Below, piece by piece: positions 1 to 10,629 of a stretch of DNA of 64,000 nucleotides. The position numbers were made by a program, and so were the translations under genes. A model generated the notes under the pieces. It did no database searches. It was not told the DNA's origin and saw only the letters and a program-made list of their open reading frames with translations. Each line of letters opens with the position of its first letter. The first letter of the stretch is position 1. The DNA comes from Anaeramoeba flamelloides (taxonomy: Eukaryota > Metamonada > Anaeramoebidae): positions 6,415,001 through 6,479,000 of the forward strand of contig JANTQA010000015.1 of NCBI GenBank assembly GCA_027625915.1, in the 5' to 3' direction.

Positions 1-1359
1 TAAATTTTGATTTTAAATTTGTGGATCGTTGATCCTTTGTGAAGCTGTTTGAAAAAAAAAGTGTGATCAAAAAGATTTTCAGTTGCTTCCCCTAAAAACA
101 GCACAGTTTCAATTTGGTAACTGTTTTCGAGGAACTACGAAAACGTTTTTGTCACTTTTTTTTTCAAATAAACAAAACATTCTTCTTGAATTTCATATTT
201 ATTAACAAAATTAACTTTGAAAAGATGCTTGTGGATGGGGAAAAATAAATTTAAAATTTTAAGGGCAACATTTTCAGGTGAAAATGGGGAAATTATGAAA
301 AAAAATGACCCTTGAAAGAGTTTTGTAATCCCAGTAATATTTACACACTGAGAATTTCTTTTAGAAAAAAGGTGAAATTTTCACGATTTTCTCAATTTTT
401 ACAATTTTTAGTTGTTAGACCATGCTAAAATTTGATTTTAATATTTTAGAATTTCCATTTCAACTTTCTGAACTCGCAGTAATTCTACTAGCTGTTCTAC
501 ATATTCCTTACATTTGCTTGTACAGGTTTGAAATGTTCTCAAATTTGAAATTGCACTTGAAAATCCCCAAAAGGCATTTTTTTGTAATTATTTTTTTTGT
601 TTTTTTCAATTTTCCTTTTCATTGAAAAACAAACGAAAAAATGATCTGAGTGTAAAGGTAAAGATGATCACAAAAAATGTTTTTTTTTTTTCTGTCCAAT
701 TTCTACCGATTGAAAATTCTTTTTGTGAAAAGTGAAAGTGAAATAAAACAATAACTCAACACTCTCAAGAGTGAGAAAGTAGTCCTTAATATGCTCATAA
801 GAGACATTTGGTTTTTCTTTTTTTGGTCACTTTTCCGTAAAAGTTTTTTGTAAGGTATGTTTTAGATTTTAATCATGTTTATATATTGTATCCCCTCAAT
901 AAAAAAAAAAAAAAATTAAATTAATAGATTTTTTCAAAGTGGAATTTTCCAAATGAGAATTTTGCACAAAAAAATTTGTAGTGATTTTGATTCTTCTTCT
1001 AAATCTCAAAAAATAGAGTATTTTTTTTTCAGATTTAAAACATTTTCGAAATTTTTGGATCTTTCTGTATACACTTTTTGAAATGAAAAACAATTTTTTT
1101 AATTTTTGGATTATTGAATGGTATTTGCCGATCCGTATTTACGAATCGCCAACCACCAAGTAGAAGATTCTAATATGATTTCTTTCACCGATTACTCGAT
1201 TTCGAAAACTGACTTTTTACAAATTTTGAAAAAAGTGAAATAAAAAAGTAACAAAATAAAAAAATCTCAACATCGAACCAAAGTAACTCCATTTATTATT
1301 CAATATCTACAAACCCATGGAACTTTCATTACCAAATTCGAATATCTGAAACTTATTTT
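1..1359. other. Gene-free AT-rich stretch
   Basis: No supported gene. The short open frames are homopolymer-rich. The block from about 1105 to 1325 is less AT-rich than its surroundings and has short readable pieces, for example a plus-frame run starting at CAACATCGAACC near 1270, but nothing recognisable. It may be the remnant of an exon or an old repeat. Confidence 0.5.
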
Positions 1360-1503
1360 AAAAAAATTCATTTTTTGTGGGGTAATAAACTTATTTTTGA
1401 ATCTTTAATTAAATTCCTAAATAAAAATTTAGGAATTCGGGCAAATAAGAGGGGTCAATAACCCCTCCCTTAAATAAAAAAAAAAAAAAAAAATTCATTT
1501 TTT
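1360..1503 (+). mobile_element. Poly(A)-tailed retroposed insert with 17 bp target duplication
   Basis: The 17-base string made of seven A, TTCA and six T occurs at 1360-1376 and again at 1487-1503. Between the copies lies about 110 bp that begins GTGGGGTAATAAAC, carries a GAGGGG/CCCCTC hairpin near 1450-1468, and ends in a long A run. Target duplication plus poly(A) tail is the signature of LINE-machinery retroposition. The insert is SINE-like or the extreme 3' end of a LINE; no second copy was found in this window, so the family is unknown. Confidence 0.6.
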
Positions 1504-2320
1504 AAGCAACCTATACAATTCATTCTACACTGTAGATTCATCAGATAAGAACAAAAATAACAAGAATTTACATGTTATATAAAAAAATCCCTTTTTAACC
1601 CCATTTGATTTCATGTAATTCTTCGAAAAAAGTAACTTAGGAGAAAAAAAAAAATAAAAAAAGATGAACTTTTATGGATTGGAAAACCAATTTTACAAAC
1701 ACTTTTTACAAGTCAATTTTTCCAGACTTTGATTATTCTAAGGCTAAATTAATAATACATAAGGTTGAAACACCTAGGTCAAATTCATATTGATTATAAA
1801 GATAAATCAAATTACGTTCCGAGTACTTTTGTTAACTTGCTAAAAAAAAATTGATAAAATTTATTAAACACAAGTTATGTAGATTGAAAAATACTTATTA
1901 CTGGTAGAAAAAACAATATTTTGAGTTTTAAATAGACATAATTAGAATTTTATGAAATATACTGGAATACGTGGCGCGATTAAGATCAAACCAGACCAGG
2001 ATGACTTATCCCAGATTTTTATTAATTTATGATAAATAGACAATATTTTTAAAAAATTGTTTATAATTTGATTTTAACTCATTTCCCTTACAAGTATTGA
2101 TATACTTTGGAAATTATATCCTACCAGCTTTTTAAAATCAACAAAAAAAGTTAAATCAAAATTAAGATAAAAAAAAAAAAAAAAAAATGATTTATTATAA
2201 ATTTTTTGACAATAAATTTATATATAAAAAATGAATTATTATTACACCATTTTAAAAAAGAGAGGAAGTTATTATTATTATTATTATTTAACGGAGGAGT
2301 TTTTAATTCTTCTTATTTGA
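1504..2320. other. Gene-free AT-rich stretch
   Basis: No gene recognised. It contains homopolymer runs and a short ATT microsatellite near 2270-2290. Confidence 0.5.
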
Positions 2321-2566
2321 TGTTAGTTTTTTTTTAATTTGGGAAATAAACCGAAAATTTATTTAATTTTCCATTTATTTCTAAAATTTTAAAAAAATCA
2401 TGTAAGCTTTTCCAGAATTAAATGGAATTGAGTAAAATCTTTGATTTTTCTCTATTCTTTTGAATTAGGGAAAACTGTTATTAGATTTTTTTTTTAATTT
2501 TATAAATTAAAAGAAAATTTCTGAAATTTTCTTTTTATTTCTCAAATTAAAAAAAACCTAGGCACT
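2321..2566 (-). repeat. Hairpin-module array A1
   Basis: Array of AT-rich inverted-repeat modules. One module has two arms that read as an A/T-rich strand and its complement (GAAATAAA...GAAAATTT / AAATTTTC...TTTATTTC). A second has the arms CCAGAATT...GAAT / ATTC...AATT. Module edges end in CCTAGG or CTAAC-like words. Related arrays lie near 16.2, 27.7, 59.9 and 60.7 kb. Here it abuts a fossil LINE 3' end, in the same relative order as in the LINE copy near 59.9 kb. Confidence 0.6.
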
Positions 2567-2775
2567 TTAATACAATTAAAAAATACCAAAATTTTTGTTT
2601 CAAAATTTTATTAAAAACCCATAAGTATGATTTTTTAATATACTAGGACTAATAAAACATGAAGAATCGTTTCTTGTAATATTATTATTATTTTTTAATA
2701 TATTAGATATTTTAATTATTTTTAATTCAGATATTCAGATTTTACTATTATTTTTATAGGCTGGGTAACTCCATT
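2567..2775 (-). mobile_element. Fossil LINE 3' end
   Basis: On the minus strand this matches the 3' part of the LINE at 19437-20593, especially the segment at 19600-19690 (words such as TTCAGATATYCAGATTTT and TTTATAGGC). It is highly diverged, carries no reading frame, and is the oldest-looking LINE piece in the window. Confidence 0.55.
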
Positions 2776-3170
2776 CAAAATAAAAAAGTGAGGAAGTTTT
2801 CAAACCATAATCCAAAAAATTTATTTCTTTTAAAAAAGTGAAATAGTTTTATTTTTAATAAAAACTTTTCAAAAAAAAATAAAGTTTTGAAAAAGTGAGG
2901 AATCAAAATTTTAACAAAGATTTTCTTCCCACTCCAACTTCAATCTCTGTCTCACTTCCAAAATTTTATTTATTTCCTTTTATTAAAATACAAAATTTAG
3001 AAATAATAACCTTTTTTGAAAAATAGTCCACACTTCTCGAAAACTTTATTTTTATTGAAAAGTTTTAATTTAAAATAAAATTTCCTCACTTTTTTTTTTT
3101 AAAAAATGAAAAAAAAAAAAAGCTTTAAATTTTCCTCACTTTCTGAATAACTGTAGTTGACATTAACATA
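2776..3170. repeat. Foldback region with AAGTGAGGAA words
   Basis: The words AAGTGAGGAA at about 2786 and 2895 pair with the inverted words TTCCTCACTT at about 3083 and 3132. Inner arms around TTTATTTTTAATAAAAACTTTTC and GAAAACTTTATTTTTATTG also pair, so the region can fold into a long imperfect hairpin. Family unknown. Confidence 0.45.
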
Positions 3171-3225
3171 TTTTTTTTACAATATTTTTTTATTCATCAA
3201 TATTTCTTCGAATTTTATTTCTTAA

Positions 3226-4314
3226 TTTAAAAAGTCATTGTAAAAAGTTAATGCCAGATTTTGAAAAGGCCGCATAAAGGTTAAAAGGGCTAGTCATCTT
3301 TGCCAAAGTTGAATCAGCCGAAAGTGATCTCATGAGGAAATATGATATTAAAGGGTTTCTCACAATGAAAATTTTTGCCCCAGTATCAAAAAACTCACCA
3401 AATACAGAAAAAAAAGTTATACCATTTGAAAGGCAAAGTACAATTAATTCAATAAGCCAATTTGTTCTTTCGTATTTGCCAAATTATGTTGACGGTGTTG
3501 AACAAGAAGATTGGTTTGCAACAAAATCAAAAAAAGTAATTCTTTTCCCATCAAAAAAAAATTCAATACCATCCCACCACTTTTCAAAGGAGTAGCAAGA
3601 GATTTTAAAAAACATTTTAAATTTGGAATTGTTTTTTCAACAAGTCCAGTAGCTGAACAATTAGCAGAAAAATTCGGAATTGAAGTTTTTCCAAAATTGC
3701 TTTTAATTGTAGAAGATTCTACACAATTAATTGAATTATTTGATCAAAAATTAAGTTTACAATCAATTCATACCTTTTTACAAAAATATGTAACAAATGA
3801 CCAAAAAGATGAAGAAGAAGCAAATGAAGAAAATATCTTTAATAAAAATGAAAATAATGAAACCAACAAACAAAAAGAACAAGAAAAAATTGTTTATATT
3901 AATGAAATCGGATTTGAAAAATATGAAGAATTATGCACAGGGGCTGTAAGAGGATTTTGTGTGGTTGGATTATTTGATAAAGATGATCAAGAATCTATTC
4001 ATATTTACGAGAAAATTGCAATTAAATTTTATAAAGATAAATTATTTACATTCTCTTTTTTAAACGAAGAAAAGGAGAATGAGAAAATAAAAAACCAGAT
4101 AAGAGAAATGACTGGAAAGGATAAAATAGATTATAAAATTATCGTAATTCGACCAAAAAGATCTAGATGGACAATTTTTGATGGAGTTTTTGCAAACGAA
4201 ATACAATTACAAACATTTTTTGAAAAGATAACTACTGGGGATATTAGATTTAAAAATTCACAAATCAAAGATGAAAAGATCCAAAATGATAAAGAAAATG
4301 TAAAAGAATTATAA
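3226..4314 (+). pseudogene. Protein disulfide isomerase (P5/PDIA6-like) pseudogene
   Basis: Reading begins inside a thioredoxin domain: the frame at 3233 gives KSHCKKLMPDFEKAA, matching the PDI active-site helix (CGHCKxLxP) but without the first Cys and with Gly changed to Ser. A TAA follows at 3275, then the same frame resumes with LKGLVIFAKVES and KYDIKGFLTMKIF, typical of a PDI a-domain. Near 3548-3558 a run of nine A marks a one-base frame change, after which the frame ending at 4314 continues with a second thioredoxin-like domain (PPLFKGVARDFKKHF, then AEKFGIEVFPKLLLI) and a third region resembling the C-terminal domain of PDIA6. The protein ends in EL but lacks a clean KDEL. The missing 5' end, lost Cys, internal stop and frame change argue for a dead host gene. 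An error in the A run could explain the frame change but not the rest. Confidence 0.7.
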
Positions 4315-4937
4315 TAATTCGTATAATTTTTATTTATATTTTTTAAAATGAAGTGATTTTTATTATATCCAAAATATAATATAATGTTTTTTTTTTTTTA
4401 TTTATTTATTATTCTAATCATTGATATCTAAAACTATTTCCCATATTTTCAACAATTCCTTAAAATTTTATTACCAACTCTTGTAGTTAAATAAATAAAT
4501 TATGGAAAGGAAAACATTGTTTGTCAAAAAATAAGATTTATTTTGAAAAATTTCAAAATTTCCAATCCAGTTTAATAATTATTAAAGTGATCAAATCTAT
4601 AATTTTAAGTAGATAAAATGTTTAAAAAAAAAAAACAAACTTTTTTATGATTTTTATTTTTCCAATTTTAATTTGGCTATCAAATATTTGAACAATATTT
4701 CCTATTAAAGCTTTTAAAAGTATCTTAATATATATATAAATTATAAATTGAAATAAAACAATTATCTCTAAAAACCACTAATTGATTTAAGTAATTCCAT
4801 GTTTCTAATTTATCTAAATATTTTGATATATTTCTTTAGTAAATTATTTCCGGGTTTTTATCCCAAAAAAATGAGTTTTGGATTTGTCAAATAAATACCT
4901 TCTCGTTTTATAGTTCAGCCTAAAGGCAACTGCTATA
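4315..4937. other. Gene-free AT-rich stretch
   Basis: Downstream of the PDI-like pseudogene. No gene, structured RNA or clear repeat recognised. Confidence 0.5.
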
Positions 4938-5110
4938 AGGGACTAATCTCTATTAAATTTTTTTACTTCAATTTAATAGAATTGAGAAAATTTTTTTCCA
5001 ATTACTTAGATTTGAAAAACCCTGTTTATTTTCAATATTAAACACATTTCTAGATCAGGAATCCTTATTTAGAAATTGGTCGAAAAAAATAATAATAGAG
5101 AATAGTCCCT
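4938..5110 (-). mobile_element. MITE of AGGGACTA family, copy 1
   Basis: A 173 bp element beginning AGGGACTAATCTCTATT and ending AATAGAGAATAGTCCCT, so the termini are inverted repeats. It aligns along its whole length, in opposite orientation, with the copy at 19109-19282. TA precedes the left end; the right flank reads TC, so one side of the presumed TA target duplication has mutated. There is no coding capacity. It looks like a Tc1/mariner-type MITE. Confidence 0.75.
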
Positions 5111-5164
5111 TCTAGAAAATAAGTTAAAAAATATTAAAAAATGGTAATTTTTTATTTTAATTCT

Positions 5165-5727
5165 AAACCCCATTTCACTCAAAGAATATAAGTCAAAAAT
5201 GAAAAATTCAATTTTTATTAAGAATAAACCCAACTAGGATTGTTTAGAAATAAGAGAAATAATAAACTTTGGATTAGAACCGATAATCATAAAAGAAATA
5301 CTAAACAAACCATAAATTTCAAAAAAAAATAATGTTAAAAAAATTTTCGGGCCCTTTTCATTGGAACACCTCGTGCAAAATTCTCAATTACTTTAGGAAA
5401 TTAAAATTGTTAAAAATAAGATTTTTCACTTGTAAATGTTTGAATTTTAAAAGAAAATACTGTGCCTCAATTTTCTTAATGTTTATTTCGTTTTTCAAAC
5501 ATTTTTTTGTTCAAATTTAAGTTTTTAAAAAAAAATAAAAAAAAAAATAAAAAAACAAAAAGAAAATTTTTTTAAAAAGTAAAAAAAAAAATTTAAAAAA
5601 TGAGAAAAAACGCATTTTGATCTAAAAATTGGAAATTAATTTTGAGAAGAATAATGAATCAGACTTATAGAATATGTTCTATTTCTTCAATAAAACTGGG
5701 TAGTTTTGACTGAAAAAGAGTTTATAA
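5165..5727 (+). repeat. Interspersed repeat R575, copy 1
   Basis: About 560 bp, shared with 21090-21671 and 43912-44491. Landmarks common to all three: CAYTCAAAG near the start, GATTGTTTAGAAATA, AAATTAAAATTGTT, an internal A-rich tract, and a 3' block TTCAATAAAACT...TTTGACTGAAAAAGAGTTTAT. No open frame is conserved between copies and no terminal inverted repeats are visible. Family unclassified. Confidence 0.7.
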
Positions 5728-6287
5728 ACAAATATAAGTGAAAAATTCCTAATAAATTTATTGAAAATTGACTTTCAAGTTTTATGAAATTTTAGTATAA
5801 AAAAAGTTCTCTCTTTCATGTAATTTTGAAAATTGTGAAAAACTATAAAATCTTTTTTTTTTAAAATTTAAACATTAAATAAAAATAAAAATAAAAATAA
5901 TTATATCAAAGATAGAAATTATAATAATAGTTGATTCGTAATAAAATTCAATTTTCTTGTAAGTGTGTTATTAAATTAATAAAAGATATTAAATTTCTGA
6001 TCTCAATTGTTTTGAATAAATTTTTAAGGGACAATTGATGATTTTTTTTTTTTTTTTTGATAATAAAGAGTTTTCTGATAGGGTTTTATCTTGATAAATT
6101 TTTCAATAGAATATTAAACTCCATTAATATATTTTAGTGTATAAAGAATTTTTTTTTCATATTTCCATTTTTGTTTAATTTGATCTTATCTCTTTTTCCG
6201 AAAAGTGCAATTTTTGTTTTCATTTTTTGGTAATATTTTGAAGAATAAACCAAAAAAAAATATTAACTTTTTATTATTATTATTATT
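5728..6287. other. Gene-free AT-rich stretch
   Basis: Homopolymers and A-rich simple sequence (for example AAAAT repeats near 5880). No gene recognised. Confidence 0.5.
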
Positions 6288-6545
6288 CTTGAAGAAGTGT
6301 AAATTACACTCTAGTTACCCTTTTACTTAAATTCCCTTTCAGAAATTTTGAAGTAAAATCATGTATTTCACGATTATGAATTAATGAAAATAGTTTCAAA
6401 CTGTCTTGGATTAAAATTAATTGATTAAGATTTCTTTTTTTTTAATTTGCTATTTAATATTCATCTATATTTTTAAAAGGATGGACATACCGATAAAATA
6501 TGATGAATATTTTCAATAATTTCCTTTTGTTCACAAATAATATGT
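6288..6545 (+). repeat. Interspersed repeat R250, copy 1
   Basis: About 255 bp aligning with 54595-54850. Shared landmarks: GAAG(A)AGTGT, TACTCTA-TTACCC, TTTCACGATTAT and AAAATATGATGAATATTTTCAAT. Diverged and non-coding; family unknown. Confidence 0.55.
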
Positions 6546-6685
6546 TTTTTGTTTTTTTAATAATATCAAAATAATTCCGACAATAATTAGATTTAAAGAA
6601 GGAAGAGGATACTTTACAATATTGAAATGGGCTTGTAAACTGTTTTCTTAGAGGACAGTATATATAGATATATTAATATTAATGT

Positions 6686-6845
6686 TTGAAATCTAAATGG
6701 GAAAAAATTTTCACTTCCCTTTTCCCTTAATTGTTTATTTAAAAAGAGTCTACAGTGAAGTAGTAGGTTGTAATTTGAGAAACTCTATTTATTAAAGGAA
6801 ATTGTTAAATGAAAGTGAAAATTTTACCCATTTAGAATTCTAATA
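6686..6845. repeat. Foldback repeat
   Basis: The left arm CTAAATGGG...AAAATTTTCACTT at about 6693-6717 pairs with the right arm AAGTGAAAATTTTACCCATTTAG at about 6811-6834. Outside them, TATTATTATTATTATTCTTGAAGAAGTG near 6275-6298 is inverted at 6880-6905, so nested arms span about 6.25-6.9 kb. No coding content. Confidence 0.5.
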
Positions 6846-7566
6846 CCAGTAATGATTAAAAAAAGTTTATTCAATTTATACACTTCTTCAATAATAATAA
6901 TAAAAAGGTTAATTTAATAATTTTTTTTCAAGTTTGGGTGAGTGATTTTTAGAAATATATTTCTGATCTTTCAAGAATAATTAATAAAAAAAAAAAATTG
7001 TTACATTTTTCGATTAAAATTATTCCTCATGTAAATTTGATTATAAAGAAATAAAATCTTTTCTCTTCTTTATTTTTTTTTTGAATAAAGATTAATTATG
7101 AAAAAAAAACAGTCTGATTTTAATAAGAGTGATCTTGAAAAGTCAAATATTATAGCTTTTAAAAAAATTTTATTGTCTTTCTTCTTTGTTGTATTTTATT
7201 AAATTATCTTTCAGGCATTCCAATTCAGAAATAATTTCAAAAATAATTAAATACAAAAAACTCACAATATGTAAATCAAAAACATTATTTCTACATTTTA
7301 ATCAAAAAAAAGTTAAAAAATATCACACACCCGGAATGTAACTTTAAATTATTTTGTATTTTTTAGGTATTGCCATAAGACCCCAACCCAAACCTTAGAA
7401 CCTTTTTTTTCAAAAATATAAGAATAGTCAAGTAACCTCTTGACTACCGCAGTGAACAGAGAGTTTTTCAACTTTTAATCTTTGTTATTATCATCCCAGG
7501 GATTTTTCATTTTTTTCTTTTTACTTTTTTTTTAGTTTTCTTAATCCTTTAATAATTTTTTTTTTA
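6846..7566. other. Upstream region of the Rrp6-like gene
   Basis: No gene. The last about 60 bases before the ATG at 7567 are T-rich (long pyrimidine runs), like the sequence before other starts here. No defined promoter motif recognised. Confidence 0.4.
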
Positions 7567-10500
7567 ATGTCTCAAATCGACTACCCTAAATTCACAAAAA
7601 AACTTCTTTCTCAAATTTATAAAAGCGAAAGTGACTCCAACAGGTTTTTATCCTCGGACGAACTTGGTTTTAATATGTTATTACCAGGATTCAGTGAAAG
7701 ACTGGGTTTAATGAATAAAAAAATCGAAGATCTGGCTTTAAAATTTCTAAATTATGCAAGTAATTCCCTGGGTGAACGAAATAATACATACAACACCTTA
7801 AAAGGTAACCATAGGTTTGATAAAATTGTCCCGTTAATTGACAAATTAATTGAAAAAACTGACGTAATCATTGATCCGTTATCATCCATCAAATTAGATC
7901 TAACCTCAAACGAAACAAAAGGAAAAGTTGTAAAACTTCACCACAAAAAGATCTTCAATGCAGACAACATTAAAAGGCCACAACTTGAATTCGATCCACC
8001 GATCAACAATGATAGTTCTGATTTATTTTATCCCAATTTAAAATCAAAGCCTTTTTCGATTTTGTCTTTATCAGATTCAATTGAAAAACTAAAGTCTGGT
8101 CAAATAAAGCACCCCTACGAACCAGAAATAGAAAGCTTTCGATTTGAATTTGAAAATTATAAAAAAGCTTTTCAACGAGAAAAAGAAAAGCAAGATCAAG
8201 AAAAAAAGAAAATAGAAATTGAAGAGGAAGAGGAAGAGGACGAGGACGAAGAAAAAGAAAAAGAAAAAGAAAAAGAAAAAGAAAAAGAAATTATTCAAAA
8301 ACACTTTACGACCACAGTTTGGGTTAATAGCAAATCAAAACTCAATAACATGGTTGACAAACTGAATTCGTTAAAAACAAAGAATAAACCTGTCTCTATT
8401 CATTTTGAAGAACACAATTATCGATCTTTTCAGGGATTTACCTGTATATTAATTTTTTCTTGTCAAGGTCTTGGTACATGGGTGATTGATGCCTTCAAAT
8501 TAAGGAGTGTGCTTTCAAACAAACTTAACGAAATAACAGCAAACCCACAGATTTTAAAATTGGTTTCAAACAGCAAGAAATTGATTCCTTCATTGCAAAG
8601 GGACTTTTCGCTTTATTTTGTAAATATTATTGATCTGGATCTAATTTGTAATCAATTAAAGATAAAGAACACCAGTCTACCAAATATTTGTAAAACAGTC
8701 AATAGTCAATGGAAATTAAAAATGCAATATGATTTTGTAGATTGGAGAATTAGACCCTTACCAAAAAAAATGATTCAGTATATCTCGAAATTTGCTATTT
8801 GCAAATGGTATTTATTTGAATATTATTTCAAAGATCAAATTGTCTCCATGACTGGTAATAATCATGATCAAGAAATGAAATTATTTGAACAAATTTTTGA
8901 AAAATCAAAACAAAAAAGTTTATTGTTCTACCAAAAGCCTCTTTTTGATGAAAAAATCTCTGATAATTATTTAAATGAATTAAAAACTAATCATAACTTT
9001 AATGAAATTCAATTTTCCGTTGCAAAGCAATTATTGTTTTGGAGAGACAATTACGCGAGAGAGAAAGACGAGTCTTTAGATTACGTTTTGCCTCTTCATC
9101 TTCTTTCAAGAATTGCTCGCAAAACCCCTTTAAATCATAAATTATTAATTTATTATTGTGATAAAAAAATTCCACCTCCAGTTAGATTAGAATCAGCTGA
9201 AATAATAAATATTGTTAGAAAAACAATCAAAACATTTGAGCAAAATGAAAAAGAACAAGAGGAGAAGAAAAAAGAAGAGGAGAAGAAGGAAAAAGAAGAG
9301 GAGAAGAAGAAAATGGAAGAGGAGAAGGAAAAGGAAAAGGAAAGGGAAAAGGAAATGGAAATGGAAATGGAAATGGAAATGGAAGAAGAATTGTTGGAAA
9401 ATGATATTAAGACTAACAAAAATCTAAAAATGGAAACAAATATTAGTGAACGAAAATCTCTTTTATTTGATTCTGATTCCGATTCCAATTCCGAACCCGA
9501 ATCCAAATATGCACACGCAAGTGAAAATGAATCAGAAATAAAAACAACTGGCTCCATTGTCTCAAATACTGAAAAAAAAAAAAATGTGATAACGAATAAT
9601 ATTGAAAACAAAAATATAAATAAGGATTTACATAATCTTACAGGTAATGTATGGGAATCATTTAATGAAGATAAACAAAATGAAAATATAAAAAAAAAAG
9701 AAAAGAAGGCGATGGATGATATTAAAGAAAATTCGGAAAGAAAAAGAAATTTTTCGGAAATAGAATCTGAAAACACAGAATTAGATGATAATTCAAATAA
9801 TAATGATAAAAAAAACATCGGAGAAACAAAAAATGATGTTGTTGAAAACAAGAATGAAAAAAAACAAAATACAGAATTAATTAAGAATTTAAAATATTTA
9901 AGAACTCTAGGTTGGATTCACGATGATAATATAATAAGTAATATTATAGATCCATTGGGTGTAAATAAGAAAAAAAATGTACAGGTAGAAGAATTTATTT
10001 CATTTGACCAAATTGAAAACGAAAGAAAGTTAAAGAATATTCACGATTATCAGAATAAAAAATATCGTGATAAACAAAATTATTATAATAATAAAAGAAA
10101 TTATAATGATGGATATCGTAATCGAGGCAATTTACCCCGTAGAAACTCATTAAATCCACGCTTTAAAAGAAATAATTTTTCAAAAGGAAACATGGAGGAA
10201 AATAACCAATATTCTAAATATAATAGAGACTATGAAAATTTTCATCCTGAAAGAAAAAATCAAAATCGTGGTAGGTACACTCTTGAAAAATCTAGATCGT
10301 TTAATAACTTAGATTATCAACAGAAAAAATTTCGGAAAAACAATAATTATTCAAAAAAAAGTTATCATAATAATAGAAACTATAACAAGAATAGAAATGA
10401 TAATAGCAGTAGAAATTATAATAACACTAATAATAATCAATTTTACAATAAAAATGAAAATCAAAATTATAATAATAATAGATCTTATAATAATAAATAT

Positions 10501-10629
10501 AATAATAACAATACCAATAATATGAATAATAACAGGTATAGCCCTAATAACAATTTTAATAGAAATCGAAATCAAAATCAAAATCGAAATCGAAATCGAA
10601 ATCGCAATTATCAAAGAAGGGATTATTAA
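7567..10629 (+). CDS. RRP6: Rrp6/EXOSC10-like exosome protein, predicted catalytically dead
   Basis: 1020 aa single-exon ORF. Rrp6 is the nuclear exosome 3'-5' exoribonuclease. Domain order: a weak PMC2NT-like N-terminus (about residues 5-110), an acidic KE-rich linker (about 205-243), the DEDD-Y exonuclease fold (about 248-430), an HRDC domain (about 479-555, with YVLPLHLLSRIA), long E/K and S/E/N linkers, and an Asn/Arg/Tyr-rich tail from about 830. Family hallmarks HNYRSFQGFTCIL and DWRIRPLP are intact, so the assignment is firm. The catalytic set is not: the first Asp of the DxE motif is His279 (Glu281 kept), the Asp of exonuclease motif II is Leu339 in a scrambled SNSKKL segment, and the Asp of the YxxxD motif is Phe409 (Tyr405 kept). 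With three of four metal-binding acids gone I infer a scaffold or RNA-binding role. The ATG at 7567 follows a T-run and gives the full N-terminal domain. An AATAAA lies shortly after the stop. Confidence 0.85.
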   Translation: MSQIDYPKFTKKLLSQIYKSESDSNRFLSSDELGFNMLLPGFSERLGLMNKKIEDLALKFLNYASNSLGERNNTYNTLKGNHRFDKIVPLIDKLIEKTDVIIDPLSSIKLDLTSNETKGKVVKLHHKKIFNADNIKRPQLEFDPPINNDSSDLFYPNLKSKPFSILSLSDSIEKLKSGQIKHPYEPEIESFRFEFENYKKAFQREKEKQDQEKKKIEIEEEEEEDEDEEKEKEKEKEKEKEIIQKHFTTTVWVNSKSKLNNMVDKLNSLKTKNKPVSIHFEEHNYRSFQGFTCILIFSCQGLGTWVIDAFKLRSVLSNKLNEITANPQILKLVSNSKKLIPSLQRDFSLYFVNIIDLDLICNQLKIKNTSLPNICKTVNSQWKLKMQYDFVDWRIRPLPKKMIQYISKFAICKWYLFEYYFKDQIVSMTGNNHDQEMKLFEQIFEKSKQKSLLFYQKPLFDEKISDNYLNELKTNHNFNEIQFSVAKQLLFWRDNYAREKDESLDYVLPLHLLSRIARKTPLNHKLLIYYCDKKIPPPVRLESAEIINIVRKTIKTFEQNEKEQEEKKKEEEKKEKEEEKKKMEEEKEKEKEREKEMEMEMEMEMEEELLENDIKTNKNLKMETNISERKSLLFDSDSDSNSEPESKYAHASENESEIKTTGSIVSNTEKKKNVITNNIENKNINKDLHNLTGNVWESFNEDKQNENIKKKEKKAMDDIKENSERKRNFSEIESENTELDDNSNNNDKKNIGETKNDVVENKNEKKQNTELIKNLKYLRTLGWIHDDNIISNIIDPLGVNKKKNVQVEEFISFDQIENERKLKNIHDYQNKKYRDKQNYYNNKRNYNDGYRNRGNLPRRNSLNPRFKRNNFSKGNMEENNQYSKYNRDYENFHPERKNQNRGRYTLEKSRSFNNLDYQQKKFRKNNNYSKKSYHNNRNYNKNRNDNSSRNYNNTNNNQFYNKNENQNYNNNRSYNNKYNNNNTNNMNNNRYSPNNNFNRNRNQNQNRNRNRNRNYQRRDY

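Noticed and set aside
3511-4314. Independent 267-residue functional gene
   Set aside because: It starts in the middle of a thioredoxin fold and continues the homology of the preceding frame, so it is part of the PDI-like pseudogene.
9153-9851. 232-codon minus-strand open frame opposite the Rrp6-like gene
   Set aside because: It is the complement of K/E/N/D low-complexity coding sequence and reads as S/F-rich; no domain.
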